Source: Mesodorylaimus sp. YZB2_4 (taxonomy: Eukaryota; Nematoda; Enoplea; Dorylaimida; Dorylaimidae). From it: 64,000 bases of DNA. A program made the position numbers and the translations under genes. Location of the stretch: the NCBI GenBank assembly GCA_030248295.1, contig JASANH010001530.1, positions 1 to 64,000 of the forward strand, in the 5' to 3' direction. Positions 11,322 to 23,794 of the stretch are shown here, piece by piece. Position 1 is the first letter of the stretch. Every line of letters begins with the position of its first letter. A model generated the notes under the pieces. That model had not been told where the DNA came from, did not search any database, and saw only the letters and a list, made by a program, of their open reading frames with translations.

Positions 11322-12095
11322 AGTTTCAGGGTCGCCGTAGGATCAGCGAAAAATTCAAGCCATTGGTTAGTGGTCAGAGAAAGGTTATGTAAAAACAGAG
11401 GTGAGGAGCTGCGGGGCATACGGAAAAAAAGAGACAAGGATGTTATTCAGGCACTTACCACTTTATCGTTGGAAATCATGGCATGGAGGAATACTCCTGG
11501 CAAGGACCCACCACGCGTATGTTGGTTGTGGAAGCGGCTAGATCGAGCAGTGTTTATGCCCAGGTGCGTCTCCTACCTTAGGAAGCCTCAACGACACTAG
11601 ATAGATGTAGTCTCTGCATAACTCTATTTCCCATGTGATCACATGATGTCAAGCCGCAATGGCTCTACAATAATACGTTGGCTTGGGACAATAACCCGGA
11701 CGCAGTTGTCTAGTCTATAGCTGGATTAAGCATCTGGCACACCCAGTATCGTCTAAAGGAGAACTTAAAACAGAGAATTAGAAAGCTGCTTTTCGAGCAC
11801 CAGTCACAGGACCCAGGACCCTTCCTTCTCACATATTATCACGCTCCCTGTCAGACTATGATGCACAGGCTGCTCGTCTCCTGTGAAGATGTTGGAGGCA
11901 GCTGCAAGGCATGTTGGTCGCCTCACTCCCTCGTATCGTATCGTGACCGCTGGAAGTTGCAATGGGGTGGAGCTCCCGGGGAAACTGGGGCCGACACGGA
12001 ACCTAGCCAAGAAGCCAAAATACTGTATCAGCCACGCAATATGCTCCAGTGATAGTGAGCACTCTAACGATGGAATGGTATCTGCCTCTTTTCAG
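11322..12095. other. Region between Reeler gene and CUB receptor
   Basis: About 770 bases. An open plus-strand frame from about 11332 to 11560 gives a K/R-rich stretch with MAWRNTPG and KRLDRAV. This weakly recalls the end of a retrotransposon integrase, but I would not call it. Missing 5' exons, promoter and signal peptide of the CUB receptor are expected here. Confidence 0.4.
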
Positions 12096-15000
12096 ATAAT
12101 ACGCGCCAGCTATTCAGGTCCATCCTCCAGGGGCACTTGTCCAGGAGCCGTTGTTCGAGTCTCGACAGAAGCGGTCGAAAAAAACTTTACGAGTTTCTCA
12201 CGCCGTATTTGTGTGGCTGACTCAGTTTCGAGACCGACGAGTATATTCCGAAGCACTAATGGGGTCATCATCGCCGAGTTCTCTATAGCGAGTACTGGGC
12301 ATCTTAGCTTTGAATTCTCCTATTATAACTTACCAGCAGACAAGGGTACGAAAGACTCTTGGCATCTGCCTTCCGTTTGTTGTGCGAGTATGTTGTGGAT
12401 GCATTCCAGGTTGCAATATGACAATGATCCATAGGAAAAGCGGTACAATACAAAGCCCTAACTACCCGTTGGACTACTATGGCGGTATGGAATGCTATTA
12501 CACAATCCAGGTAGAGAAGGAAGAGCGAGTCGTCGGTCGCTTCATTGAACTCCAACTGAACCAGCCAGTCCTTTCCGATTTCTCCCCATCGCCGTTGCTC
12601 GACACGTGCACTCAAGGAGACTTTATTCAACTTAGCAGCGGCTTGCAGTTGAACAAGTGGTGCGGAGGCAAATCCGCAGACAGGCAGCTTATTAACGAGA
12701 GTGCTTACGAGTTCCAGTCGGCTGACAACGTTCTTATCGTTCACTTTCATTCTGATCCACGTCACGGTGGTCAAACCAGGTCTTATCAGAACTATTATTT
12801 CAAAATCGTGTGGCGTTCTTCTTCATCATGTCCACCAACTCAAAAGTTCAGCGGTATGCGCGGACGCATAACGAGTATTAACTACCCTAAAGCTTATTTA
12901 AACAGCCAGCATTGCGTGCACAATATTGAAGTACCTCGCGGTTTTGTGGTTCAGCTTAGATTCAGAAATTTCCGATTACAACCTACTGATCGATTTGTGG
13001 CTGACTGCCAGAACCCACCCTTTCCTCACGATTATGTTAAAATAGGAGAGAAAAAATTCTGCGGCAACTGGACTGGACGAGAAGCTGAGGGGCTGGTGTT
13101 CCGCTCGAACACAAACTCAATGGGCTTCACTTTCGTGTCAGACGAACTGACAGCTTTCAATGGGGGCTTCTCAGCTGAATTCAGGTGAGACACTCAGCAG
13201 TCTGACCAAACTCTGCCGCCAGTTGCTATGGCTCAATAATGTTTGCCAGATGCGTGGCTCCAATGCATGGTTGAAATGTCACCTGACTTTACCTCAAGCA
13301 CAGTCATCTGGTGACTTTGTCATCTACATCCCTGCGTAGTCTGTTATCCCCCACAACACTGACGTGAGCTCCAAGCACATTGAGACGCTATATACCTCTG
13401 TCATAGTCCCAGATCCCCACCTCCGTTTTCAAAGCAATTTCCTTGCTAACGAGAGCCATAAGAAACCGAATCGTTCACCGGAAATGCATTAGTCGTAGTT
13501 ATTTTCTCACTCGCTTCTCGGAGCTTCTCATGAAAAGTCCCGACACACTTCGGTTTCGAATGACTGATGACAGTCAGAGAAGTGACAGGAAGAAGCTTCA
13601 CTGGTATCATTTGAATGCGTGATACGAGGGGAGGGGAGTGGTATTACAATGAAAATAATATTACAGCCGAACCTTTGTTGCAGGGCGGTTACACCAAACG
13701 AGACCCACGAATGTCGACCCGGACAGTCCTTTTTCGAGGGAATATGCTACGATGTGAAAGACCATGCTGCTGATTGGGAATCGGTAGGTAGTGGCCAACT
13801 GGTCTCGTGGTGCATGTCATGCAGTCATTGGACAGGAAAGTCTGTCCCCATTATGACTTTCCTGCTATGCTAACTGGTTTGCATTCAGGCTCTTCGTGGA
13901 TGTCAAAGCGGCGGAGGGATACTCGCGATAATCAGTTCCGCAGCAGTGCAGCGATTTTTAAATCGATTGTTGACATCGTGAGTTCTGTTTATTTGTCGTT
14001 TGGGTGGGTGGCTTTGGAAACTTATCCGAGTCATGAAAAGATCCCATATGTGTAATTATTGCATTCCTGGGGTCGGGAAAGCAGCACCCTTTCCCCCTGT
14101 TTCTGCAGTCTTTGTAGCTCGCCCGTAAAGGACCGAGGTACCCGTTGTAATACGACTGGGTCAGTATCTGAAGGGAGTAACCGGTAGAGCTTTCGCACCA
14201 CGCCAAAAACCCAGGGCAGCCAGCCCATTCTTCAGACCTTGTCCGTAGCTGAAATATCACCCTGATGGGTGACGCTCCCAGCTGCCGTCTCCTTGCAGAA
14301 TATCGATTGCCAGTCGAGCTCCAACACCCTGATCGAGATTTTTGTCCCAGAGAGTTTGGTCTCCCGTGTCTCCTGGTGGGTGCGCATATTATAATAGTAG
14401 CCAAGCTTCGCAGGCGCAGGGTTGACTGTGACCGACAGTAGTCAGTGACACAAAAACTCCGACTGGAGCAAGGCGTCTTCGATGGAAGCGGTCTCCATGC
14501 AGCCCCAGGATGAAGAAGCATTCTCACACGCGCTCAGCCTGGCGTTCCCACCCGTCTCGTCCCGCCCAGTCCTTTCCTTACCAATGCTTATCATGTACTT
14601 TACGCATAAAATCCACACGGCATTGTAGATCTAAGGGAAATCGCCCTTCCATACGGCGTGCATTAGCGCCGGGGAAATTGGATAGTTGGGCAGCTTCCCA
14701 GACAGTTTGCGCGCTTGCCATTCTCTGAAGCAGCTTAGTGTACATATTGCTGTCGAATGCTCGCGCCGTTCAGTGCAGCGAGAATCCTTTAGAACTAACC
14801 GTAAGCAGCACCTGCAATCGATCTATGTAGTTACAACGTCTTTATTTTAGGATAGACGGAAGTGAAGACCACGCATACTGGATTGGTGGCCACGATTTGC
14901 AGTACGAAAGCGACTTCACGTGGATAACTGGCACGAGAGTCAGTTATACAAGTAAAAATAGTGTCACTGTGGAAGCCATGAGCCTGTCGTAATTTTTTTC

Positions 15001-18000
15001 TTTTTTTAAACCCAGATTGGTTCCGCGGTTGGCCAGCCTTCGAACATTACAACAAGCAACCAAACGATGACGGTCTTTCGCAACAGAATTGTCTCGAGCT
15101 GCGAAGAAAATTCACGCACCCCTCGAAAGGATTCGGCTACAGCGAAGAGTTCTACTGGAACGACAGAGAATGCGATGCCAGGAATGCATTCATTTGTCAA
15201 TATGCCAAACTTGGTATGCAGCGCAGAGATCAGGGTCACTTAAAGTTCCCAACTGTAGCTACATCTCAACAGGCGAACAAGTCACTACTTTCTCCTCAAC
15301 GCAACCCCACCACACCAGCTGTAACGAGACAATCGCACTGACGTCATCAGCATGGCGAGCCAGCGTGTCCAGTCCAAATTATCCGCAGTTATATCCGGAC
15401 TTTGCTGATTGCCATATCGTCATCGAATCTCCGCCGCCGGGCCACGTTCTGATCCTGGATTTCAACAAGTTTGTATTGGAAGAACACACTGAGTAAGATG
15501 CAGTACAGCCAGGCGTATCACTGCAAATGCTGATTCACTCTTTAGCTGCGAGTACGATTATCTAATTATTTGGGAGGAGAGCATGCTAAATGGGAGTGTG
15601 CATGCGATCAGTAATCAGGCAAGAATCTGCGGAGACAAGAGCGAAGAGTTAAAGCTACTTCGGAGAACGGTCTCTGAAAGAAGAATTGTCATGCACTTTT
15701 CGACTGACCATAGCCGCGTCTATATGGGATTCCAATTTACTGTGTACATGGACGACAACAAACTCAGTCGCACATTGAACTTATGCAATGACAAAAATTG
15801 GCTTTATTTTGCTGATAATTGCTACCTGCTGGTTTACTATCCAATGGTGGGTGCGTTGTTGTTTCTTCCTTCTGCAGTTTCCGTGCTGCGGTGACTTTTG
15901 GCTATGGCTTCTCCTGGCCGTTGATTTCGCTACAAGCCGTCAGCCCCCGCATCCATTTGACCAGTTTCGTGATCAGGTATCGATCTCACACTGCTTTACT
16001 TGTTACAGGTGGACTGGAGAACAGCGAAGGAAATCTGCACTTCGAATGGTCATCTTCTAGCTCTTCCTCAATCTCATGACGAAGAGATATTTGTGGTCGA
16101 ACAGATCCTGAAGTCACCAGAGTACAAAACTGGTGACTCGTTGTGGCTCGGGGCTAAGCGCAGCACATCAGCCGATTGGAGACTAGAGACTGGCGAAAAG
16201 CGGTATAACTATACTGGTATGTATTACTGTGCACAAGTATCTGCTTACAACTTTGGGATTTTGAAGTGTTTATCGCTTCAGATTGGTTCCCAAAAGAGAT
16301 CTCGCTCGATGACTTTTTTAACTGGCAATCGACGACCAAAGATATGTGTCTGACTATTCAGCAGCAATTCCAGTCAAGTTCCAGTTTAAATACGCCTGTC
16401 TTGGCAAAACGACCGTATTGGGGTCAAAAACCCTGCGATGAGTTTGGCGGGTATATCTGCAAGGCGCCAAAGCCATGTAAGCATGTCTTGACGTATCCTC
16501 TGTGTCACACTTCATTCCATTCTCTGTTCTGGGTATTTTATTCACAGTTATCACCGAAGGTCAAAAATTGAACGACACGTTGTTTGTGAATGGCTCGGGT
16601 ACTCTGTCTTCGCCCGGCTATCCCTCGCCGTACCCAAACTTCTTCGATTACTCGGCTCGGCTGACTGCTGATGATAACACCCGTATTCTAATCACGTTCG
16701 AGCAGGTGGATATTGAATATCAGCGTAACTGCTTGTATGATTACGTGCACTTGAGAACATACGAGGACGACCCTCCCGCAAACATATGCGGCTCAATTAC
16801 TGACCGCAAACCGAACTTCGCCACCTATGCCAATCAGGCACTTTTGCATTTCCGATCAGACAACTCAGTCACTGGTAAAGGGTTCACGGCCACGTGGCAA
16901 GTCATCAATATTTCTGATTGCTACGTGGACACGGATCACTTGACCGGCTACATCAACAGCGTCAATTTCCCTGACTTTTACCTGAACGCGTTGGACTGTA
17001 CGTCGACCATCAGGGCGCCAGTTGGATCCCGTGTCCTCTTGGATTTCGTCTACTTTGATGTTGGGACGCGATCAGATGAGTATTTTCCGTCCGCCTGTCA
17101 CAACACCGATTACGTATCCGTATACGTGGACGGTGAATACAGCCATCGTTATGTCCGCCTGTGCGGTCGATTGAACCTTGCCTATGCTAGTCAAGGCATG
17201 ACCTACCTTAGTCAAGGCAATATTATGCGCGTGGTCTTCCATTCCGATGCCACTGTTTGGGGAGATGGGTTTCGAGCCAGATATGATGCCCGTAAGTACC
17301 GTGGAAGAAATTATTGTAATATTTACCTCCCCCTTCCCGCATGTGAGTATTTCACTGTAATGTCTCGGTGAAATTCTCTTGCAGTTCGCGAAAACAACAT
17401 CACCCAAGCAATATATCCAAACGAGACGCATACAGTAGTCAGTCCAAACTATCCACTGGCCTTCCCGCCTGACTTATGTCTCCGCCAGGTCTATCGAGTC
17501 CCTTACGGGTACCAGATGGCCATCGAGTTCCACGAACTAGACATGGAATACCACCGAGTCGAGGGTGACATGATTTTCGTACGGGACAGCTTCCACGAAG
17601 GCTATACGTATGTCTCGAAAAACCGCTCCCTGTCCCTGACCACGTATTGGAACAAGTTCACATTGAACGTGTGCTCAAACAGATCACAGGAACTACCAAA
17701 AAGATACATGGCCGTACTGAGCGTAGTAGAAGGTAAGTTCTTCCTGCCAGTCAGGGTCGAAAAGTGAATCATATTCGATTATGTCTTCTCTAGATGTGAT
17801 CTTCTGGCGCAATAAGAGCGTGACGAACTACACTGGCCTCATCGAAAGCTGTTCACCCAGCCCATGCCGAAACGGTGGAACATGCGAGTGGGGTCCCGAT
17901 GGGTACGTCTGTCGATGCAAGCTGTCATATCTTGGTAAGTCAGTTGCGGACTAGTAAACTTGTTCCAGGAAGAATTCTGCAACCAGTAGCTACAGTGGCC

Positions 18001-19382
18001 TAAAAGAAATAAGATGTTATAATATCCTAGGGGCATTCTGTCACGTATCACCCTGTGATCTGGAGCCGTGTGTGCACGGAACTTGCGTGGTCACATCGAC
18101 ACCCAATAAGTACCGCTGCGATTGCCAGCAAGGCTACGAGGGCGTCCTATGCGATGAAGAGATCCACAGGTTTTACACGCTAAACCTTTATTCTGTCTTT
18201 TGTTTTACATGCTAAAATTTCATTCTGTCTTTTAGGTGCGAATCGAACCCTTGCCAGCATGGTGGAACATGTATCGAACATCTGGACTCCTACAACTGCC
18301 TGTGCATCGATGGATACAAAGGTAAGCGTGTCTGCAAGAATCCATGCACTCCACGCGTACTCGTATTCTTCGCCTAGGCGAGAACTGTCAGCGACAAGAT
18401 CTCCTCAATGCAACCACATTACGCGAATCTTTCCTTCGCGATCCATTCTGGCTGGGACTTTTCCTCGTTTTGGGAGTCATAGGCATTGTGGGCATAACAC
18501 GATGTTTTCGCAAGCGATTCAAATACAGCGGCTTTACCCGCGTCCAAGACGAGGAAGAAGTAGTTCGACGGAAAAATACAGTCGAAGCCGAATCAGAAGA
18601 TGAGCACGGTAAGGTTCTCATATGACTGTCCTTTAGACATAATTTTGGAGCAACTTTATTTGCCTATATTATTTTTCAGCAACAGCCTTTCTCACGTCAT
18701 GTCTTCGTTCCACTGATGCTTTTGATAATGATGAAGGCAGAGGCGAAGGAGAGGAGGTGTACTTCACTCTGCGTGACCTTGGAATTGGCCCGTCCCATTA
18801 CCGTAACTTGGGTCACTTTGAAAAGGTGAGCTTTAAATTAAAACTCACCGACCTCACTGAAAAAGAACTGGATACCCTCGAAGCGTACTTGGAACACATA
18901 TCAGCCACAATGGAGGGGTCTAGTGCAAGCGATGAAGAACAGACTCAAGAAGGTGGTTGTGCTCCCCACACCAAGAAACATAGTCTCTTACAATCGACAC
19001 CGTTCGCCACAGCACTGGAAAGCGTGACTAGCATTATTCTAAAATCGGCTGAAATAGTCGACGAGAATCAGATGCAAGAAGAGTTGCAGCACCGACGCGC
19101 CATGCGATTGGCTAGCTGTTGCAGCAGGCCTAGACGGTAGGCAGGTATGACAAGTCCAAGTGATAGTGTCCAGCATTTACTTGCCTCTTCAGCACGTCAG
19201 CATCAGTAAGGTCTCAAGCCCTTAGAGCAACAGCCCGCAGAGCATTTCAGTTGGTACGTCGTCCTCGATCGATCGAACTGGCAGAGATCAAAAGTCGAGC
19301 TTCAGTCAAGTCCCTTCCTGGAACTTCATTCTCGCTTGGACAGCTATCCTCAACCATTGTAGGAGATGCCGCCAATGTGTGA
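12096..19382 (+). CDS. Large CUB / C-type lectin / EGF single-pass membrane receptor
   Basis: Seen: about twenty exons joined in phase, including 12096-12345, 12410-13184, 13684-13783, 13889-13977, 14851-14951, 15016-15213, 15273-15492, 15546-15846, 16009-16216, 16282-16476, 16548-17291, 17385-17732, 17794-17934, 18031-18169, 18236-18321, 18378-18608, 18680-19136 and 19193-19382. Domain order: a degenerate CUB-like block; two CUBs ([38 protein letters not shown]); C-type lectin 1 ([20 protein letters not shown]); a CUB ([17 protein letters not shown]); C-type lectin 2 ([19 protein letters not shown]); two more CUBs and a third divergent one ([10 protein letters not shown]); then three EGFs. 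A membrane helix ([17 protein letters not shown]) and an R/E-rich cytoplasmic tail of ~200 residues follow. Known: such modules bind glycans, proteins or calcium outside the cell. Inference: a surface adhesion, scavenger or pattern receptor. The true start and signal peptide are not identified. The last exon (19193-19382) is my inference from an in-phase GTAGGC donor. Confidence 0.85.
13185..13683 (+). other. Long intron in CUB receptor
   Basis: An ~500 nt intron from GTGAGA to TTGCAG. I see no gene or repeat in it. Confidence 0.6.
13978..14850 (+). other. Long intron (873 nt) inside C-type lectin 1 of CUB receptor
   Basis: This intron is much longer than its neighbours. The minus strand is open for 189 codons across part of it (14527-13958), but the translation shows no recognisable domain. 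It may contain old repeat sequence. Confidence 0.5.
18170..18235 (+). repeat. 66-nt intron built of two tandem 32-nt copies
   Basis: The intron between the second and third EGF exons reads as two copies starting GTTTTACA, each with GCTAAA in the middle and ending TTCTGTCTTTT, followed by the acceptor AG. The copies differ at about five positions. The donor GTTTTA is weak. Confidence 0.85.
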
Positions 19383-20080
19383 TACCCATGGCCGCTGGTC
19401 GTACAGTACCGAAGGTTTTGTAGCGCAGTTGTGATCAGCTGACACCTTCTATGGTGTGTGAAAACAGGTGATCTTATAAAGTGCACGAGTGACTCCTGCA
19501 GGACCTTTTTCTCCAAAATGACGCACCATCCATTGGTTTGTGTAATAGGCATAGAATAGTCTCTCCCGCCTATCAATTTCAAGGTTCAAGGTTTAATGAA
19601 CCGGCGTGCCTCTCCCAAGTCAGGGGCCGCACGAGATCGAGTGCCCGATTCGGTTTGAAGCATCAGTGGAGGGCTGGTCTGAACTGCCCCGCGAGGAGCA
19701 CTTTGGGCTCAGGACCGTCAGAACCCCTTCGACAGCTGACACGGGCGACTGCTCCCCGAATTGTGATCTACTCATCCCTTTTGGTTTGTGGCTAATAAAC
19801 TCAGCAGGATGTGTCCGCGGACTGCGTGGGATCGCTCCTGGCTTGATCCATCCTCTGTTCAGTCCTAGTTTGCCCTAGGGCAAGCCAAGGATTTTACTGG
19901 AACAAATACCACCATCCTCGTAGGCACTGTATCTTGTTTCCTACAGCACGCATAGAGAAACACATGGCTCGTAACACCCCGTCGTAGTCATCATATCCAA
20001 ACCCAGCCCAATCCAACTTCATAATTACACGGCCGTGTTAGTAAGTACCTATTAAAAACCCAGGACATTAAAGACATTCT
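19383..20080. other. Gap between convergent CUB receptor and sodium/proton exchanger genes
   Basis: About 700 bases with no gene. It contains one copy of a dispersed repeat (19558-19660) and an AATAAA near 19793 that could end the CUB receptor transcript. Confidence 0.5.
19558..19660 (+). repeat. Dispersed repeat, copy 1 (matches 37212-37326)
   Basis: Shared blocks in the same order are CTCTCC(C/G)GCCTATCA, AAGTCAGG, GC(C/G)GCACGAGA(T/C)CGAG and CGATTCGGTTTG / CGGTTGGTTTG. Copy 2 carries an extra ~18-nt insertion of GAGCGAGATCGAG type. The family is unidentified. Confidence 0.6.
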
Positions 20081-23000
20081 TCAAGTTTTCTTTTTTGGAC
20101 CCGCCAGCTTTTTCTTTGTCAATACCGACTTGTCGCTGTCTTCGTGCAAAGCTTTACGAGTCAGCTTGTGCAGGCCTTGCACTTTCCTGAAGGAACGTAT
20201 GGTAAGCAACGAAAGAAAAAAACACTTTGATCCATCTTACCTTTGACACATGTCGATAGCGTGGATCAAGCGCTCCGACTCGGCTTCTCCCAGATCTCCA
20301 TCGTCCTCCAACTTCTTTAACTCTTTCGATGCTTGGAATAACAATTCACGACAAACCTGGCGGGTTTTGATGGTGGACATTAGCGCAAGGCCTCCTTCTT
20401 TCTTCAATACAGCGGCCACTTTCTTTTCAGCATCGGATTTGACTTTTTGGCACTCCTCGGACAGCTTTTTCGTCAGAGCATCGTCACCGATCAACGTGCC
20501 ATCGTCCAAACGTTGCTTGACTGTCTGCGTCATACTGATCAAAGCGTTCAGGCCCTCCAAGGCTTCTTCGTCCTTACGTTGCAAGGCGCCAGCAATTTCC
20601 ACGTGAATCAAGAAACGGAAAATCAGGAAGACCACTACAAAAAGCGTTGGGATGAATGACCTCAAAGAATCAAGCCAGATATCTTACCTTGGGGTAGCTT
20701 TATCAACGAGACGACACCGAACAAGATGACGGTTCGTAATTGGCGACACACGGCTCTATCGTGATTCAATTCACTCAGGACCAAACACACCTCCTCGTAG
20801 CAGTGCTCATCGTAACCCGCATGTCGCGCACGAAGCATATCAATCTTACAAACCCAAAACGCATAAATGTAAGCCTGTAAAAATATCAGTCAAGTTGAAC
20901 GTGAAGAGGAGAATTGGACAAATCAGAAGTAATAAAATTTACCGCGAAGAGTCCTATATATACTGCCACGGACAACGAGTCGATCCACGGCCAAATGATA
21001 AACCGCTTCAAGAAGATCTTACGCAGATGAGATCTCTCCGACCACAAACGAAAGAGCTATAATATTGGACTACTAAATCTAGTAAAACGGCCTAGTATTA
21101 AGATTTAGTACTGGTTCTGCGGCTAGGAAGAGTACGATCAAGCAATTGGTGAACATGAGCAGTTGCGAGACCCCGCTGTGAGCATCGATATAGAGAAATA
21201 TAGAAAAGCCCTAAAAATACGAAAGTATATACAAAAACTTGAATCTTAAACGGGACTCGAACCCCCTGAACACAGGCGATGATGGCCGAAATCATGTGCC
21301 AGGCGTCCATGAGCTGGGGCTTATCGGCGAACCAACGGCATTTATTGCTGGCGTCAAAGTAGCTGCCGTATTTGAGAAAGAACATGCCCAAAGAACGACG
21401 AACCCGAGAAGACTTCAAATGCTCGTACAGGTGCTGCACATTCAGGGCGCCGTGCGATGTCGCTGCCTCATTGATGGCATTTTGCAAGGCCCGCACGTTG
21501 ACCGAAAGGAAGCCGCTATGCCACATGTTCCACAACTGGGCCTCATAGCACCGCTGGACACATTCTCGAGCTTCCTGACGACAAGCCTCTAATCTATACA
21601 TAAAATCACCTTACCTATGTAGGCCTACTTACTTCTTCGGGATCTTCCTCCGCTCCGGCTTTTTCTACATGCACATCAAGCTTAACGTGCTTCTCGACAT
21701 AGCGCCAGTTGGCTTGCTCATATTTCGGGTCTTGCTTCTTCATCTCTATCATGGCACTAATGATTTCATTCAACCGCTTCGTCACAGCTTTCATGTGCTC
21801 CACTTGAAAGGCAGACATTCCGCATAGGCCCAGTTTTCTAGTCAACGGAGCGCTGGTGACACCTTGAACCAAATTGCTGAGTACGACAGTGATGCTGATG
21901 AACACGAGAGTGCTTCCATACAGCGCGTCTTTCTTCTTGCCAGAGGCGATGCTAATCTTTTCGAACGTCGGGTCATCGCTGGACTGCAAAGCCAAGAGAA
22001 GGGCCAGGGCTCCTCGTAGCCCACCCCATATCAGGATGGGTGAATATTCGGCCGGATAGTGTCCGAAGCGACGGACTACCAGCACAATGAAAATGATGAC
22101 AGCTATCGCACGGCTTAGGATCGTAAAGAGATAAGCAACCACGCCTGAAACAAGACAAGAAGACATAAAATAAGGTTAGGTAAAAAGTAAGTATGACTTT
22201 GGCTCACCATAGGCGTAGTAGGAGATATCATCGACCATGTGCATGTCCTTTGAAGCCAGGATGCCCGTCATGATGAAGATGATGCAGTTGGCGAAGTAGG
22301 CTAGGAATCCCCACATGCGTTTGTTGTCCTCGTACGCGTCGCTGCTCATCCACTGCCGCTGACTATTCAGAGATATCCCGTACACGACCAAGCACAGCAC
22401 GCCCGATCCTTGGATGAACTCAGCCGTCGAGTAGCTGGCGTACACGAAGATCACAACCACAGCTCGTTCTCGGACGCTGTCGTACATGTTGGCCAGAAAC
22501 TTGGCCGTGACTTGTGCGTAGATATAGCCGATCACAACGCTCAGAATGACCGCGGTGAATCGCCATACGATCTCCTTGGGCAGTTGGGCGGGATCGCCTT
22601 GCCCCCACCTTGCTGCCAATACCGTATGCAGGAGGCTATGGAAGAAAATAGCCGCTCCGTCATTGAGGAGTGACTCCCCTTCGATCAAGACTTTCAAATG
22701 GTGCGGGACACCGAGCGCCTTTAGCAGTGCCACCACCGCCACTGGATCCGTCGCACTCACAACGGCACCGTACAGATGACAGTAGAGCAGATTCCAGCTG
22801 GCGTCGCCGATCGTGTACATCATCACATGCATCATCGAGCCCATTGTTATAAATGCCAAGATGAAAGCTGGTCCCGCCAAACTTAGCAGCTGCAATCGAG
22901 AAGGCCGAATCATTCTCTTCTGCTCTACCCCAACACATTTGCCCCAGCCAATCCTTTGATTTGTGCCCACCCTCGTACTGTAAAGACGGATGCCCTTACC

Positions 23001-23404
23001 TGACCCGCGAATCGTTTGAAGTGGTGAGCGTCGAGAGAAAATGCCGAATCGAAGATCAAAGTCGGCAGCAAGGCGAACATGGTGTAGTAGGGTTTCAAAT
23101 CGTACCACGTGTATAAGCTGAGGAATTGTTCCACTACTTCCTCTCCCAAACAAGTGATCGATAAATGAGTCAAGCCGAACGAGATGCCCAACAGAAATAC
23201 TGTAGCCATGCTTTGGGAAAACAAGGCATCGAAGAGCAGTCCAGTCTGAAAATAATCGATTATACTCGATTCACATTTCTCAACGATTGCACTTACTGCC
23301 AAGCAGAAAAACGGAAATAAAAACGGACCCGGTATATCCGTTCCGTGCCCACCGTGCGTCCCTTCTCCGTGAGCCGAAGCATTAGACGCATGACCGCCCG
23401 TCAT
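20081..23404 (-). CDS. CPA1 sodium/proton exchanger, SOS1/SLC9C-like
   Basis: Seen: start ATG at 23404 (MTGGHASNASAHGEG, a His/Gly-rich extracellular lead). First exons are about 23404-23297 and the exon ending in SLDAHHFKRFAGQ; the last coding exon ends KLAGPKKKT with stop at 20081. The membrane core has TLIFDSAFSLDAHHFK, the SATDPVAVVALLKALG loop and the transport motif GESLLNDGAAIFF with the paired Asn-Asp of electroneutral exchangers. It continues through YGISLNSQRQW and LIWGGLRGALALLLAL. After the exchanger come a cytosolic helix-rich part (LEACRQEARECVQRCYEAQ), a second short hydrophobic region (IDSLSVAVYIGLFAAYIYAFW) and a charged C-terminus with coiled-coil character. Known: CPA1 proteins swap sodium for protons to set pH and volume. 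Inference: the sequence is nearer the SOS1/SLC9C/NhaP branch than NHE1-9. I see no cyclic-nucleotide domain. Exon limits around 20.9-21.3 kb are uncertain. Confidence 0.87.
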
Positions 23405-23794
23405 ATTTACAGAAAAAAATGGAAATCGAAATCGAACTTTGTCTCGCAACCAACCGCACAGTACAAACTGTGCTCTCATCAGTCACCGCTCAGCACCGGG
23501 TCCAGCGTGGCCACTTCACACTGCAGTCCATGCTGCCAAATGGCCCAACCAGAAGGCTGCCCTGATTTCCCTCCGTCCTTATCCTTACTGTACTTGGCAG
23601 CATTGCATTGCACAGCAAACAGTCACATACAAGTCCCTGCCTATCACAAGAGAAACTGTCACACTCTTCAGCTACTGCAGCACTCAATACATGTCAAACA
23701 AAAGACTAAAAGCAGCTCATACTTAAAAATCACATAATGCACGATGCAAGCAGCACCAGCCCGATAAGGAAGAATCAACCTAGTCGCAGAGTGT

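Noticed and set aside
11332-11560. Gypsy-type integrase fragment (MAWRNTPG and KRLDRAV)
   Set aside because: Only a weak resemblance to the conserved WRNTP and GRRLR regions; no other integrase or chromodomain motif follows.
13958-14527. Minus-strand ORF of 189 codons
   Set aside because: It lies inside a receptor intron, has no domain and no splice support; probably chance or decayed repeat.
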